Both the position numbers and the translations under genes were made by a program. Of a stretch of DNA of 64,000 bases, positions 11,085 through 23,200 are shown piece by piece. The DNA comes from Hortaea werneckii (lineage: Eukaryota; Ascomycota; Dothideomycetes; Mycosphaerellales; Teratosphaeriaceae): the NCBI GenBank assembly GCA_037044905.1, contig JBAOKB010000020.1, positions 1,054,001 to 1,118,000 on the forward strand. Reading direction: 5' to 3'. Under the pieces are notes generated by a model that was not told the DNA's origin, made no database searches, and saw only the letters and a list, made by a program, of their open reading frames with translations. Numbering within the stretch: position 1 is the first letter of the stretch; every line of letters starts with the position of its first letter.

Positions 11085-12684
11085 ATGTCGGAGAAGGAAA
11101 GACAATCAGGCGAGCAGGAGAGGCAGGCTCCCGACCAGCCTGTCCTGCCCACGGTGAACCCGGACGCTGCAAAGGAGGCCGCCCCTCCCAAGGCAGGCCT
11201 GCACCCAGCTTTCTATATTGCGTGAGTATGCCCAGCAGCGGACCAGCACCACCCCCACCACCACTACCACCACCACCCGAGTCCAGAGAGAACACCATTA
11301 CAATAGCAGCAGCAGCAGCAAGACACAGAAATGCTAACACTCGCACCCACAGCGCCTGGATCTCCCTCTCCTCCTCCGTCATCCTCTTCAACAAATGGAT
11401 CCTCAGCACAGCCAAATTCAACTACCCCATCGTGCTAACGACCTGGCACCTGACTTTCGCAACGGTCATGACGCAGCTGATGGCGCGCTTCACCAAGACG
11501 CTCGACTCGCGCAAGAACGTGCCTATGAACGGCCGCGTCTACCTGCGCACCATCGTGCCCATCGGCGTCATGTTCTCCCTTAGTTTGATCTGTGGGAATC
11601 TGACGTACCTTTACTTGAGTGTTTCTTTTATTCAGATGTTGAAGGTGAGTTTCTTGATATGCGCCTGCGAGTCTGAATGAAAAGGAAGAGGGAGGGGATT
11701 ATTGAAACGGGGAAAGGAGGAGAAGCACCAATGCTAATTTTGATGTCTGCTACTAGGCTACTATGCCCATCGCCGTCCTCATCACCTCCTGGGTAATGCG
11801 CGTCTCAGAGCCCTCACTCAAGACGCTCGGCAACGTCTCCCTGATCGTGATCGGCGTGGTGATTGCCTCCGTCGGCGAGATCAAGTTCGTCATGATCGGC
11901 TTCCTCTTCCAGTGCGGCGGCATCGTGTTCGAAGCCATCCGTCTCGTCATGGTGCAGCGTCTGCTCTCCGGCTCCGAGTTCAAGATGGATCCCCTCGTCT
12001 CGCTGTACTACTTCGCCCCCGCCTGCGCCGCCATGAACGGCGCCGTCGCCCTGGTCTTCGAGGTGCCCCGGATGACGCTCGGCGATCTCGAGCGGGTCGG
12101 GTATGTTACCCTGTTCGCTAACGCCATGATTGCTTTCATGCTGAACGTGTCGGTTGTGTTCCTGGTAAGTTGCGCCATCCCCTCACAAAAAAAAATGAAA
12201 GAGGAGAGAACGGAAGGGAAAAAAGGCCCAAGGAAGATGAAAAGTTCATGCTAACCACCCAAACAACCCACAGATCGGCAAGACCTCCTCCCTCGTCATG
12301 ACCCTCTCGGGCGTACTCAAGGACATCCTCCTCGTAGCGGCCTCGATGGTCATCTTCCGCGACCCGGTCTCCCCCTTGCAAGGCTTCGGCTACACCGTCG
12401 CCCTCTGCGGCCTGGTCTACTACAAGCTCGGGGCGGACAAGATGAAGGAGTACGCGGGCCACGGCCAGCGCGCCTGGGCCGACTACGGCGTCCGACACCC
12501 GGCTCTCCGCCGCGCCCTCGTCTTCGGTCTCGTCCTTTTCACGCTTTTCGTGCTGCTGGGCGGGATTAGTGTTAGTGGGGTCGTCCCCGATGAGTATAAC
12601 CCCAAGGGCTACGTCACGGATCGGTTTGGAGGGGTACTTGGTGGGAGTGCGGCGAATGGGATGACGAAGCCTGAGGGGTCTTAA
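11085..12684 (+). CDS. ugtA: TPT-family nucleotide-sugar transporter, probable Golgi UDP-galactofuranose transporter
   Basis: Four exons (11085-11221, 11353-11644, 11757-12164, 12274-12684) with introns 11222-11352, 11645-11756 and 12165-12273 encode 415 residues. A hydrophilic N-terminus of about 40 residues is followed by roughly ten hydrophobic segments of the triose-phosphate translocator/DMT fold. Visible signatures are SSSVILFNKWILS, FNYPIVLTTWHL, and the Lys-containing GKTSSLVMTLSGVLKDILLV near the C-terminus. The sequence alone says TPT family. The proposed substrate rests on context: in Aspergillus the UDP-Galf transporter (UgtA/GlfB) is encoded next to UDP-galactopyranose mutase, and here the gene is head-to-head with that mutase. 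It would carry cytosolic UDP-Galf into the Golgi for galactomannan and glycan synthesis. Family is near certain; substrate likely. Confidence 0.85.
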
Positions 12685-14158
12685 GAAAGGGGGGAAAAAA
12701 AGGACGGGCTTCGCTTGCATGTCTCTCGGAAGAGAGATGGTAGGGGCAGTGACTTTTTCCTAGCTTTGTGAAGGTACGGAGAATAGGAGAGGGGGGAAAC
12801 GAGAGGTAGAGTTGAAGAGAGGACTCGAATCCGATCACAAGCACGTCCCGCGAGAGTGGATAGATCTTCGTGTCTTGAGTGGGCGAGAGAAGAGACGAAT
12901 AAAGACAGGGGTTCGGTCTGGATAACAGGTTTAGAGTATATGCCTTCCCTCCATCCTTTTCCTTTGGGGTCAAGGAAGGGGTTCTATGGGCCAATACTAC
13001 CATGCAAATGGGCAAATGGGAGAACGTGGGGGGTTTTGTTGGGTGGAAGGGGAAAAAGGGAGGTTTCTCTGGTTTTTTTTTTTCTTTTTCATTATTTTGG
13101 TCGCAAAATGAAGTGAAATGGGTATGTGGTATATTATTGGGGAGAAGGAAAGGGGGACGAAGTTGGTCTTACTACTATTTAACCACAACAATTCAAAAAG
13201 GATTTTTTAAACAGCCAGAGATTTTTTTTTTTTTTTTTTTTTTCGTTTGAAATCTTTTTTCTTCTTTTTTTTTTTCTTTTTGCCTCTCTCCTCTTCTTCC
13301 CTTCGTCTGGGGCATACATCGTTTTTTCCTTCTCTCTTCCGCCACCACACCCACAACAAACAACCCGGACGCAGGGATACGGGCGTCCAATAAGGCAGGT
13401 GGTGGTTTACCATGAAAAGGGAGAGGGAGAAGCGAAGAAGCCTCGGTCGAGTCAAGGACGGTCTGTTCGCTGCCGCCATAAGCCTACATGAGAAGCCTAC
13501 AGAACTTGCATCAAGGGACGCGAAGCAAGACTCTTTCACGAAAGGGAAGAGGGGAAAAAAAAAAACCGGGGAGGAAAGAGAGAGAGGAAAGAAATAAAGG
13601 GGGAAAAGGAAGAAGAGGAAGAAGAAGAAGAAGGAGAAGGGGGAAGGGGAGGGGAGAGAGGAGAAAAGGAGCAAGGCTATCGCGCATGGAAGAAAATGGA
13701 AGGCAGGGATCTCGCTATGCTCAACTGTCTTCAATCTATCATGTATCGGATACCAAACCACACAAAACAATATCTCCACTTTCCCCCCTTCCCTTTTAGG
13801 GTCTATATTCATCCCCACGCGCCCGCAGCCAGCCATCTACTGAGGAAATCTCACTATTACGGTACAAAAGGAACGACTCCGGCCCCCTTCATGTGATGCA
13901 TCAACTAGCCATGGATGTTCCCACTACATAACCATGCCCTTGTGGATTCGTTCGCTGCGCTCTGGCTCAAGGTCAAGAAAACCTCGCTGTCTATCGTTCC
14001 TATGTAATTTCTCCGTAGCTGTTCCAATTACAAAACCGAGGATCTCATACCGTGACGCCTGCTCGGGGGAAGTTATCACCCTGCTGGTGCTGGTGCTGAT
14101 GAGTGCTCAGTGGAGGAGGAAGAGGAGGAGGAGGAGCAGCGACGAAGACGGGGCCTTC
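12685..14158. other. Convergent intergenic region, low complexity
   Basis: This 1.47 kb lies between the stop codons of ugtA and TPS2. It contains 22 T at 13222-13243, further T-rich stretches near 13070-13090 and 13255-13280, and a purine-rich GAA/GGA stretch at about 13590-13675. Open frames encode Lys/Arg/Glu or Phe/Ser low-complexity peptides only. No gene is supported. Confidence 0.65.
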
Positions 14159-17081
14159 CTAAAGCCTCGAATCCGGCACGGAGCCATCCACCACAGCGAC
14201 GGCGCCGAGACTCCCGGTATCGCTTTGCCCGTTCAGGAGAGCAAGGCTGGAGATCACGTCGGCTGGCTCGAGCAAGTGCCACTTGGCTAGGGTCTGCTTT
14301 GAGCTGGCACCGACTGTCACGGCGAAGACGTGCTCCGGCTGCAGGGAGGACGCATTCAGCGAACGGAACATGTCTGTGATTCATTTCAGATTAGCAAAGG
14401 ACTCCGCATGTTTTTCGGGTGTCTGGAATTCAAGATTTACCTTCATCAGTGAAATCATCGCCGAGGCAGTAGACAAAGTCCGGTGCCTTACTAGCGCCTT
14501 CGCCATAGTTCTTCACCAACGCCCTCGCAATCTCACCCTTGTTGACGAATCGCGGCCGGACCTCTAGGTTGGCTTTTCCAGGCATGACTTCGACGTCAAA
14601 GTCCTTCGCAACCGTATGTTCAAGGTGCTTCTGACATTCACGAGCCATGTAAAGCCCATACTCTGGATCGGCCCTACGGTAATGCCAGGTAAGGGCGATC
14701 TTCTTGCGCTCGATGAAAGATCCCTGCGTTTTCTGTGTGTAATGCTCGAACACGCTGAGGACCTTCGACTGCCAGCTCATGTCCATCCGGTCGGTCAGGT
14801 TGACCCAATCCTGGCTGTGTGGGTTACGCATGAAGGAGCCGTGTTCAGCAGAGAGACCGAGTTCGGTGATATGGCCCATCCACTCGTCGAGAAACTGCTG
14901 GTCACGGCCGGAGATGATCCACACGGCATTGTTCGGGTCCGAGGCGAGCATTTTCAGGTTGCGGATAACACGATCAGAAGGCGTGGCGGATTGCGGGTCT
15001 CGGACTATTGGTGTCAAGGTCCCGTCGTAGTCGAACATGAAGAGACGGCGCTTCGCCGATCGGTACTGCGCTAGCAGCTTCGCACGGTCAAGTGCAGGTG
15101 TTGCACTAGACTGGTCGAACGAAGCGAGGTTAGTGAGCAAGCGCTTCAAGTAGCTACCCGTCCAAGCTTGAACAGTGCTGTCAGTGACGTGCTTATAGAG
15201 CTTGCTGTGTGCGAGAGCTTTATCCTTGCGGTCCATGGTGAGAGCCAAATCGATGGCATCAGCTGTGCCACTCAGATCCCATGGATTGATGTGCATGGCA
15301 TTACCAAGGCTTCCAGCAGTTCCAGAGAATTCTGATATGATGAGCGGGCCGTGATTGTCCCTTTGGCAAATGACATATTCGAGCGCTGTAGTGTTCATGC
15401 CGTCTCGAACACTGGTGATCAGACCTACGTCTGCCACGCGGAGCAAAGCAAAGTACTCCTCCTTCGACAGATACTGTGGATAGTGTTGGACCGGGGTAAA
15501 GCTCAAAGAGCCAAAGGCACCGTTGATGCGCGCCACAAGATCGCTGATCTTGTTTGCCGTCTTGTCGCCTTTGTCTTCTCGCTCCTCGATACTGGTCGGA
15601 CTCGTGACTTGGATGAGGACCACCTGGTCACGCCATTCAGGATTTCGCTCGAGGAAGATCTCGAATGCTTGCAGCTTTTGTGCCACTCCTCTGACCGAGT
15701 CAAGGCGATCGCGCCCAACAATGATTTTCTTGCCCGAGTACATTTCGCGGAGAGCAGAGACCTTTTCCTCAACCTCGGGGCTCTCGAAGGCAGCTTGTAT
15801 TGTTGTATTCGCGTTGATGCCAATCGGGAAGACATCCACGGCAACGTGAGCACCGAAAGCATCAACTCCAGCCGAGGAAGAGTCGAAGCCAAGAATCCGC
15901 GTACAGCAGGAGGAGAAATGCCTCGAGTAACTGTAAGCTTGGAAGCCAATCATATTTGCGCCAAGTACGCCTTCGAGCACTTCCTTCCTCCTCGTGAGAC
16001 ATCGGTAGTATTCGCTGCTAGGGAAAGGGACATGCAAGAAGAAGCCAACGTAAATCGTATGTATCCGCTGGCGAAGTAGACTTGGCAGCAGTAGCAGGTG
16101 GTAGTCGTGGACCAGAATGACATCTCCAGGTTTGTAAATTGACATTATCGTGTCTGCGAATGCTCTGTTCATGCGGTAGTAATCGGCCCATGATTTACGT
16201 AGCGCTCTACCATCGGAAGGCTCATTCATCTTATAGTGGAAGAGCGTGAAAAGCTCATGTTCGCCGTACTTTCTCCAGCGTTGTTGATCGCGAAGGATGT
16301 ATCGGTCTTGCTCATCAACGTCGTTTGCCAGCCACACGGGACATACTCGTCCGCCATGATCGCGCTCGAGTTGTTTCTCTAGCCGACGGCGGTCCTCGGG
16401 CCGTATCCGGAGCTCTGACTGCTCTGTCGAAGGCTCCTGCTTTGCCCTTCCAGCATCGGTAGGAATTGGTGCAGAGGCTTTGTTGAGTGGGTGAGCGTGC
16501 AAGGACGAGTTTGCACGCCCGTTCTGTTTTGCGGAAGGCGTGGAAGTCGTACGATCAATCTCCCCAGTCCAGCCGACGAGGGTATGGTTCCATGGAGACT
16601 CAGAGGATGCCAGGTAAGTGAACGAGTCAAAAAGAGCGGAAGTTCCTCGACGATGCACCAGCTCCCACTCGTTGCCATGACCCGAATAACCGATCTTATA
16701 CGGCACACAGAAGGTAGCGCTGATGACGTGGCCACTGAGATGAAGATTTGGGTGAGCAGCTCGGGGATCCACGTCTGCGAGGTCGTTTTTCTTAGACCGC
16801 TCGCTACTCAAGCTGAAGCGTCGTAGTAGCTCTTCGCTCGACTTTACATCATTGCCTGCGTGAGTTGGCTCGGTTTGGACGCCCCCGTTTCCGTCGTTTT
16901 GTGCGGCATTGATTTCCGCAAGCCTCTCAAAACTGGGAGGCCTGCCTCCGAACTGGTCGTCTGAGGCACTCTCTAGGACAGGGGTCACAGGTACGCTCGT
17001 GTGCTCCTCGTCCAGGACCGGGTTGACAGTGATTTGCCTCGGCGGGGCGCTCGGCCTCGTGGGCTTCTTGTCGTCTGACAT
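14159..17081 (-). CDS. TPS2: Trehalose-6-phosphate phosphatase (TPS2-type, GT20 plus HAD phosphatase)
   Basis: Two exons (14441-17081, 14159-14373) with a 67 bp intron at 14374-14440 encode 951 residues. An N-terminal Ser/Pro-rich region of about 120 residues precedes a glycosyltransferase family 20 domain, recognisable by VILVHDYHLLLLPSLLR near residue 320 and SVRDGMNTTALEYV further on. The C-terminal HAD-type phosphatase has the intact nucleophile motif MFDYDGTLTP near residue 681, WIISGRD, and CLGDDFTDED spanning the intron. Because the phosphatase nucleophile is intact, this should be the Tps2 catalytic subunit, which removes phosphate from trehalose-6-phosphate in the second step of trehalose synthesis, rather than a Tps3/Tsl1 regulatory subunit. 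In the complex the GT20 part is usually inactive. Trehalose supports heat and desiccation tolerance and spore survival. Confidence 0.94.
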
Positions 17082-18285
17082 TGGCCGTTGAAAGGGCCAG
17101 CAATGCGATCGGACGTTTAGTAGGTGATTTCAATAGGTGTCGCACAGGCCGGGCAATGGTGTTGGCGGACGGCGGTGGGCGCACACGCGTTGTGCCTGTG
17201 AAGACAAGCCTATCACATGCAAGAGGCGGCCTGACCCAAAGGGCAAGTACCCCTCCGCTTTCGTTTCCTTTTTCAACCTTGCTGAGCACCAACGTGTACG
17301 CCGACAAGCCTGGATCTCGGTGGGTTGTTAGTTGACTACACGAATTCCTCGACAACTACACAACGTCCATGCCGAAGTCTGAAATGTCAGGACAAGCCGC
17401 CGCAGCCTTCTTCGCTCTTATATCAAATTGACCTCATCACACGGGGTCACTGCGTCCATTTGTAGGGTGGGACTGCGGTGATGCTATGCATGGGCCGGAG
17501 CGAGCCGAAGCTTGGTCGGCTCTAGAACGCGATCTAACTGGCTGCGCAGAGCGTCTCCCTGTCGAAAGACTCACGCTTGCTTCCAAGCTGGGCCGACTCG
17601 TCAAATGTTCTACAAACATCCAGAGCACACTACGGCCGACGGCACTACTTGGGCATGCATCATGCAGCGAACGATGATGGGGCCCTTGGCTTTCATCTCA
17701 CATGCCATGCGTTGTGGTGCCGTATGCGACTGATCTCCTCATGCTTGAACACACACACTGAATTCGTGGGATTCGATGATGCCGTGAGACAACCATTTGA
17801 TACTTGCATTTGTGTGGCATCCTGACTGCCATAAGAGCCTTCCTTCTCCCCAATGGCTAGTCTCCACCGTCAGTGACAGTGCCAGCTTGCGCAATGGCTT
17901 GAGATAGATTCCTGAAAGCAATGGTAGACTATGTCGCTTCTCACGTTGTCCCCACCAACTCTTTTTGTCTCTCCCGCAGCGAGTTACTCCCTGATTTGTT
18001 TGGCGACGACAAACCATTTGGTTCCGCTACAAAGAGCATTGCATTCAAGATAATGTATGGCGCGGAACGTAATGTTCGCCAAACGCGGCTTCGGTCAGGC
18101 ACAAGCACATGTAAGGACCCCACCGCGGGGCACGACATCATTCCTCTTCCCACGCTGAAATTTAGACCTCTCCCGACCCGACTTCAACTCGGATTTGATT
18201 CCTGAGCTTTGGCACTCTCACAACCGTACGCTAAGCTTCCAAGAACAACCCACGTCTACCGCCAGGTAGCACCGACATTTTCAAT
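17082..18285. promoter_or_regulatory. Divergent promoter region TPS2 / EBP1-like gene
   Basis: About 1.2 kb lies between two divergent start codons. It presumably holds both promoters and 5' UTRs. I see no coding frame of interest and no clear individual binding site I could defend, including no obvious run of AGGGG stress elements. Confidence 0.5.
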
Positions 18286-19666
18286 ATGGCCGAAGAGGCG
18301 CAAGTTGGTACGCTCTCCCAACAACGACTGCTTCTAGAGGATGGGGACTGACTCAGACACAGACTACACTCTCGCCAACCCGGACACGTGAGCCATTTCC
18401 CAATCCGTTTCAGTGCCGATTCCAATGGTCTAACCCTCTACCAGCCTTACAAAGTACAAGACCGCTGCACAAATCTCTAACAAGGTCCTCGAAGATGTCA
18501 AGAAACTGTGCACCGAGGGCGCCAAGATCCTCGAGATCTGCCAGAAGGGCGACAAGATGCTAGAGGATGAAGTCGCCAAGGTCTACAAGGGCAAGAAGAT
18601 CGCCAAGGGCATCTCGCACCCATGCACAGTCTCGCCTAGCACCTACGTGACACCCTACACCCCGCTTGTGTCCGACAACGAAGAGGCGCAGACGACGCTC
18701 AAGGCGCAGGAGGCAATTAAGATCCAGCTCGGTGCCCAGATTGACGGATTCGGCACCATTGCCTGCGACACGATCTTCGTCGGCTCGAAGGAAGTCACTG
18801 GCCGCGCGGCCGACCTTGCTCTGGCCACCCACTACGCCAACGAGCTTCTTCTGCGGATGATGATGCCGCCTGGCATGCTCGCTACCGGATCGGAAGAGGA
18901 GAAGAAGAAGGCGCAGGCGCAGAAGCCCTACAGCCAAACCAAGATCACACAGCTGCTCGAGAAGCTTGTCAAGACCTATGACTGCAACCTGATCGAGAAC
19001 ACTACTTGCTGGTTGTTCGGCCGTAACGAAATCGAGGACAAGAAGAAGATCATCCTTGCTCCAGGCGAGGGCGTGAAGGGCGAGGGTCTTGCAGAAGTCG
19101 GTGAGGTCTGGGGCGTAGAGATGGGCGTCAGCACGGGCTCTGGCAAAGTGAAGACGCTCCCCAACCGTGCCACGCTGCACAGGAGAACGAACACGACATA
19201 CAGCCTGAAGCGTCAGAGCTCTAGGCAAACACTGTCTGAGGTCCAGAAGAAGTTCGGTACCTTCCCATTCAGCTTGCGCCAGCTGGATGATGAGCGCGCC
19301 GGAAAGGTCGGCATCGTGGAGTGTGTGCGTGGCGGAGTAGTCCGTCAGTACGAAGTCATCGGATCGACCGACAATGAGCCAGTTGACAGACTTCTCACCA
19401 CGATCGCCATCACGAAGAACGGTCTGCAGAAGTTGGCGGGTCCGCCGCAGCCCAACCTTGAGATGTTCAAGAGTGATAAGAAGATCACCGACGAGGAGAT
19501 CTTGAAGATCCTTGAGCAGCCTCTTGCCAAGCCAAGCAGCAGCAAGCCCAAGAAGAACAACAAGAAGAAGAAGTCGAAGTCTGCAAAGAAGGCTGCAGCG
19601 GCTGCGGCCAAGCCGGCGCAGGGCGAGGAGGAAAGTTCTGAGGAGGAGGTCTCGGACGACGAGTAG
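18286..19666 (+). CDS. PA2G4/EBP1-like ribosome-associated protein (methionine aminopeptidase fold)
   Basis: Three exons (18286-18307, 18363-18387, 18445-19666) with introns 18308-18362 and 18388-18444 encode 422 residues. Only the frame-joined protein shows the family start: a short acidic leader, then NPDTLTKYKTAAQISNKVL across exons 2 and 3. The body has the M24 pita-bread fold with family motifs SHPCTVSPSTYVTPYTP, GAQIDGFGTIACDT and FPFSLRQLDDE. Family members (human EBP1, fission yeast Cdb4/curved-DNA-binding protein) lack aminopeptidase activity and bind the ribosome exit-tunnel region, rRNA or DNA, linking growth to translation. The C-terminus ends in a lysine-rich block (KKNNKKKKSKSAKK), an Ala-rich stretch and an acidic tail, usual for fungal members. 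Exon 1 is only 22 bp, and tandem acceptors 6 nt apart precede exon 2. Confidence 0.92.
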
Positions 19667-20296
19667 AAATATTCGTTTGAGGCTGTTGGGGTCGATGCCA
19701 TCCTCTTTCATGGCTAAGGCGGCAGCCTTGCACAGGTGAGGCAAGCGGGAAAACATTGACAGAATTGCCACTCCGCCCATTCGCAATTGCTAGCCTAGAT
19801 GAAGAAACGCATAGTCAAATAGTTTAGGTAACTTGGTCGCTAAGCCATGTTCACACCTCATTAAGCCACAGAACATTTCCTTCTATTGTCCGTTTTATTA
19901 GCCGGTGAGGTTTAAAGGGGTTAGCACCGGTAGATGAGTACATAGTAGGCCGATTGTCGTGGGAGAGCAACTTATTATTCTTGTGTAAAAAATGTTTCTA
20001 ACCATTGAGTGAAAAGAGAAGATCGACGTCAGGAAAACTCGAGAGAATATTGCTACATTTGCTGGAAGTGTGAATGATGTCGTGAAGTCGCAGACCGAGT
20101 GGAAGCCGAGACAGGGCAGCTTGGACCTCCGTCCATCTCATCACGGACTCGACGCGTGCATTTCCGTGTTTGACATTACCACACCTCACTCGCCGTCGGC
20201 TCTTACTACATAGCATCGCCCTGGGTAACTTGCGTCTTCACATCAAATGAGCATAAAAACAAAGCTGACAGATTTTGACAGAGGCGTTTGCTTGAA
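19667..20296. other. Intergenic between EBP1-like and RCO1-like genes
   Basis: This 630 bp is the 3' flank of the upstream gene and the promoter of the next plus-strand gene. No coding or RNA feature is supported. Confidence 0.5.
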
Positions 20297-23200
20297 ATGC
20301 CATCGCGTTCATCGGAATCCCGAGATAGGTCGTCTGGAGACCATCGCAGCGCACCCCACGACTTCGAAACGACTCGGCCGACTCCAAGTAAGGCAAATCC
20401 CAAGGACAAGACACGGGAGAAGACATTCATGGATCAGTGGGTGGAGCCGGCGATTGCGACGAAGCCGTCCTACGAAGACCATCATGGGGCTCCATATGGT
20501 GTACTGGAGCACATGCAGCCTCTTGGCGAGGCACCAAGCGCGAAGGTCAAGGGGCGAGTAAAGACGGAGGGGCCGCGAAAATCTACGTTGGGGCGAAGTG
20601 CTGCCGCTGGGGGACTGGAAGGTGCTCAGGAGACGCCTGAGGGCACACCTGCTCCACCACCAGAGCCAGCACTGGCGATCAACGGATCCACACAGCCTCC
20701 TGTAGTGATGGATGATGAGAAAGATGCGGACTACGCGCCAGTGCGCAAGAAGAAAGAGGGCAAAGTCGGTCGGCCGCGGAAGGAAAAGCAGCCTAGCGAC
20801 TCTGCTCCTGCCAAAGCACGCAAATCTAAGACCCCACGCCAGAGTCAAAGTCAGACTCCAGTGGAACCGAGCACTGGACGAAAGAGGGTATACACTCCCG
20901 ACAAATTGATGAGGGTTGTTCAGTCTGCGAAAGAACGCGCCATACAGGTGGAGAAGCCGGATCTTGCGGCCGCTGTGGAGGAAATTTGGCGTGAGAGTCT
21001 GAACAGCGAGCGACTCACGGATCTACTTGAGGCCATACTGCTCCAGAAAGCCTCCAAAGAGCAGACGCGGGAGTTCCAGGAGTTCGTCAAGGCTGCGAAA
21101 AGGCGTTTGAAGGACGCCAAGGAAAAGCCTCGGGATCAGCCGGCTGAAGACGCAAACGGTGCTCGTGAATTGCCCCTTCGTTCACCATCCAAGACAACAG
21201 CAGCACTCGCCAACGAAAGTCAGCCTTCCGCGCTACCGTCGACCGAACCGCCAGAAGCGCCCAAGTCCAAGCTCAAGCTTAAAGTCAAGTCACCGCAGAA
21301 AGACCTCAAAAACCGCCAAGGTGGCAACATGTCTGGCTCGACTCCGAAAAAGCGCTCCGATGGATATGACAGCGATTCATCCGAGCTGACAGACCTTACC
21401 GAAGGCGAACACGACGAGGACCCCATGGACGTTGATGCCCAAGATGAACTCGGTCACGGACCCGAAGTCCCAGCCGATAGAGTGAATGGAATCAAAGTCA
21501 AAGATCAAGCAGCTGAACGTGGCAGTCTCGCAGCTCCTGACCGCAAGCTTAAGCGCTCTTCTGCCGAGGCAGACATAGAAGACGATGCAAAAGCACGTGC
21601 TGTTGCTGCCAAGAAGCAGAAACTGGCCGAGACGGTGAACAGAGATTACCCGCACGAAGAAAGCGCCATTCGCGGGCGTCCAACACAACTCGGACGACCT
21701 CCTCGTGGCTCTAAAGTCGTGCCGGCTCCGATGAAGCTCGAACCGACTGCTGCGGGTCGCACCAGCAGCGCAAGAGGCAGCAGAGCTCCTTCAGGAGGTC
21801 CTGAGTCTCCACTAACCGATCTCTCCATGCCATCTCGAGGTGCTACGCCTCAGCTCGTTCAGCACATCCCGAAGGTAAAGATACCTGGCAAGAAGGCGAA
21901 GACGAAGACATCGTAAGTTCATTTTATCTCATCCATGCTTTTGCTAGGACTTGGAATCGCATCAGAACGACAAGTGCGAATAGTTCATAACATTGTGCGG
22001 TCGATTCTTGCAGCGAAACATTTGTTTGCTGGAGGAATGTATTTCACTTTTTGGTCCGCGAGGCTCTGGGCCGCGATGCGGGGCTGTTTGCACCTCCAGA
22101 ATGGCTTAAAATATCCATTCAGTCGCACCGACTAACAATTCTATGATAGACCAGAGAAGAAGCATTCGCATGGCTACAGTGGGTTGTCAGGCGCAGGTGG
22201 CGCAGGACAGGAAAGCCCAATCGGGGATGATGACAATGAAGAGGTAAGACAATAGGCAAGCTGCGCGCTAAAACTCGTTTTCCGCTTTCACACGAACTTC
22301 GCTTCAACAACTTGTTTTATCGCACATCAAACCCCGACATGCATCTTACACCACGGCGCACATCATCTCCAACGATTGCGCCGATGGCTACTTCGAAGAA
22401 GAGAAAACTAACACCTGTTGAACAGCTTTCCGAAAACAACGACTTCTGCTCAGCATGTGGCGGCTCCGGCTTCTTACTTTGCTGTGATGGATGCGACCGC
22501 GCGTTTCACTTCGCATGCCTGGACCCGCCTCTCAACGAAGAAGCAAGTGAGCTCAATGAGCCATGGTACTGTTATATTTGTATCGCAAAGCGGCCAGTCA
22601 CTGCGGAGCAGCCCGAGAAGCCAGCGCGTGGGATCTTCGCGCCACTGCTAGGCAGCCTGAAGAAACGCAACCCATCGAACTTCATGCTACCTGAAGAATT
22701 GCGCGAGAGGGATCAGTATGTCCACACGGGCAAAGACGGCTCGTTCACGGAGTCTGTGAACCCAAGGACTCGGTAAGGCTGACACCAAATTCCGTGCTGA
22801 TCACAGCAGAGGCTGACAAAGATCGTAGGAATCGAGCGGGATACGACGAAGTTCCTGATTACTACAAGTACAAAGACTCCAAGGGGAACGCGGTGCTTTG
22901 CTACTTCTGTGGCAAGTCGTCTATCGGTCATCGGCCCATCATCCAATGCGATTTCTGCAACGAGAGTTGGCATCTCGACTGCCTAGATCCGCCACTGGCG
23001 AATCCACCTGCTCGCACAATTGAGGGCAAGAAGATTCATGACTGGATGTGCCCACTGCACATCGACCACGAGCTGCGTCAGATTGATGTCGGCATGCTCG
23101 CCCCTCGCCGCAAAGTCCATCTTCGGCGTCCCAAGCAAGCAAAGATCGTTGAACCCGCGCTTTCACGCGGCTTCCGCAACAACGGTGTTGTGGACATCGC

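Noticed and set aside
12815..12850. tRNA-like B-box (GGATTCGAGTCC) on the minus strand
   Set aside because: The flanking bases do not form a T-stem and no acceptor or anticodon arm could be found.
18560..19786. 408-codon minus frame opposite the EBP1-like gene
   Set aside because: Antisense shadow created by codon bias; the plus strand carries clear family motifs.
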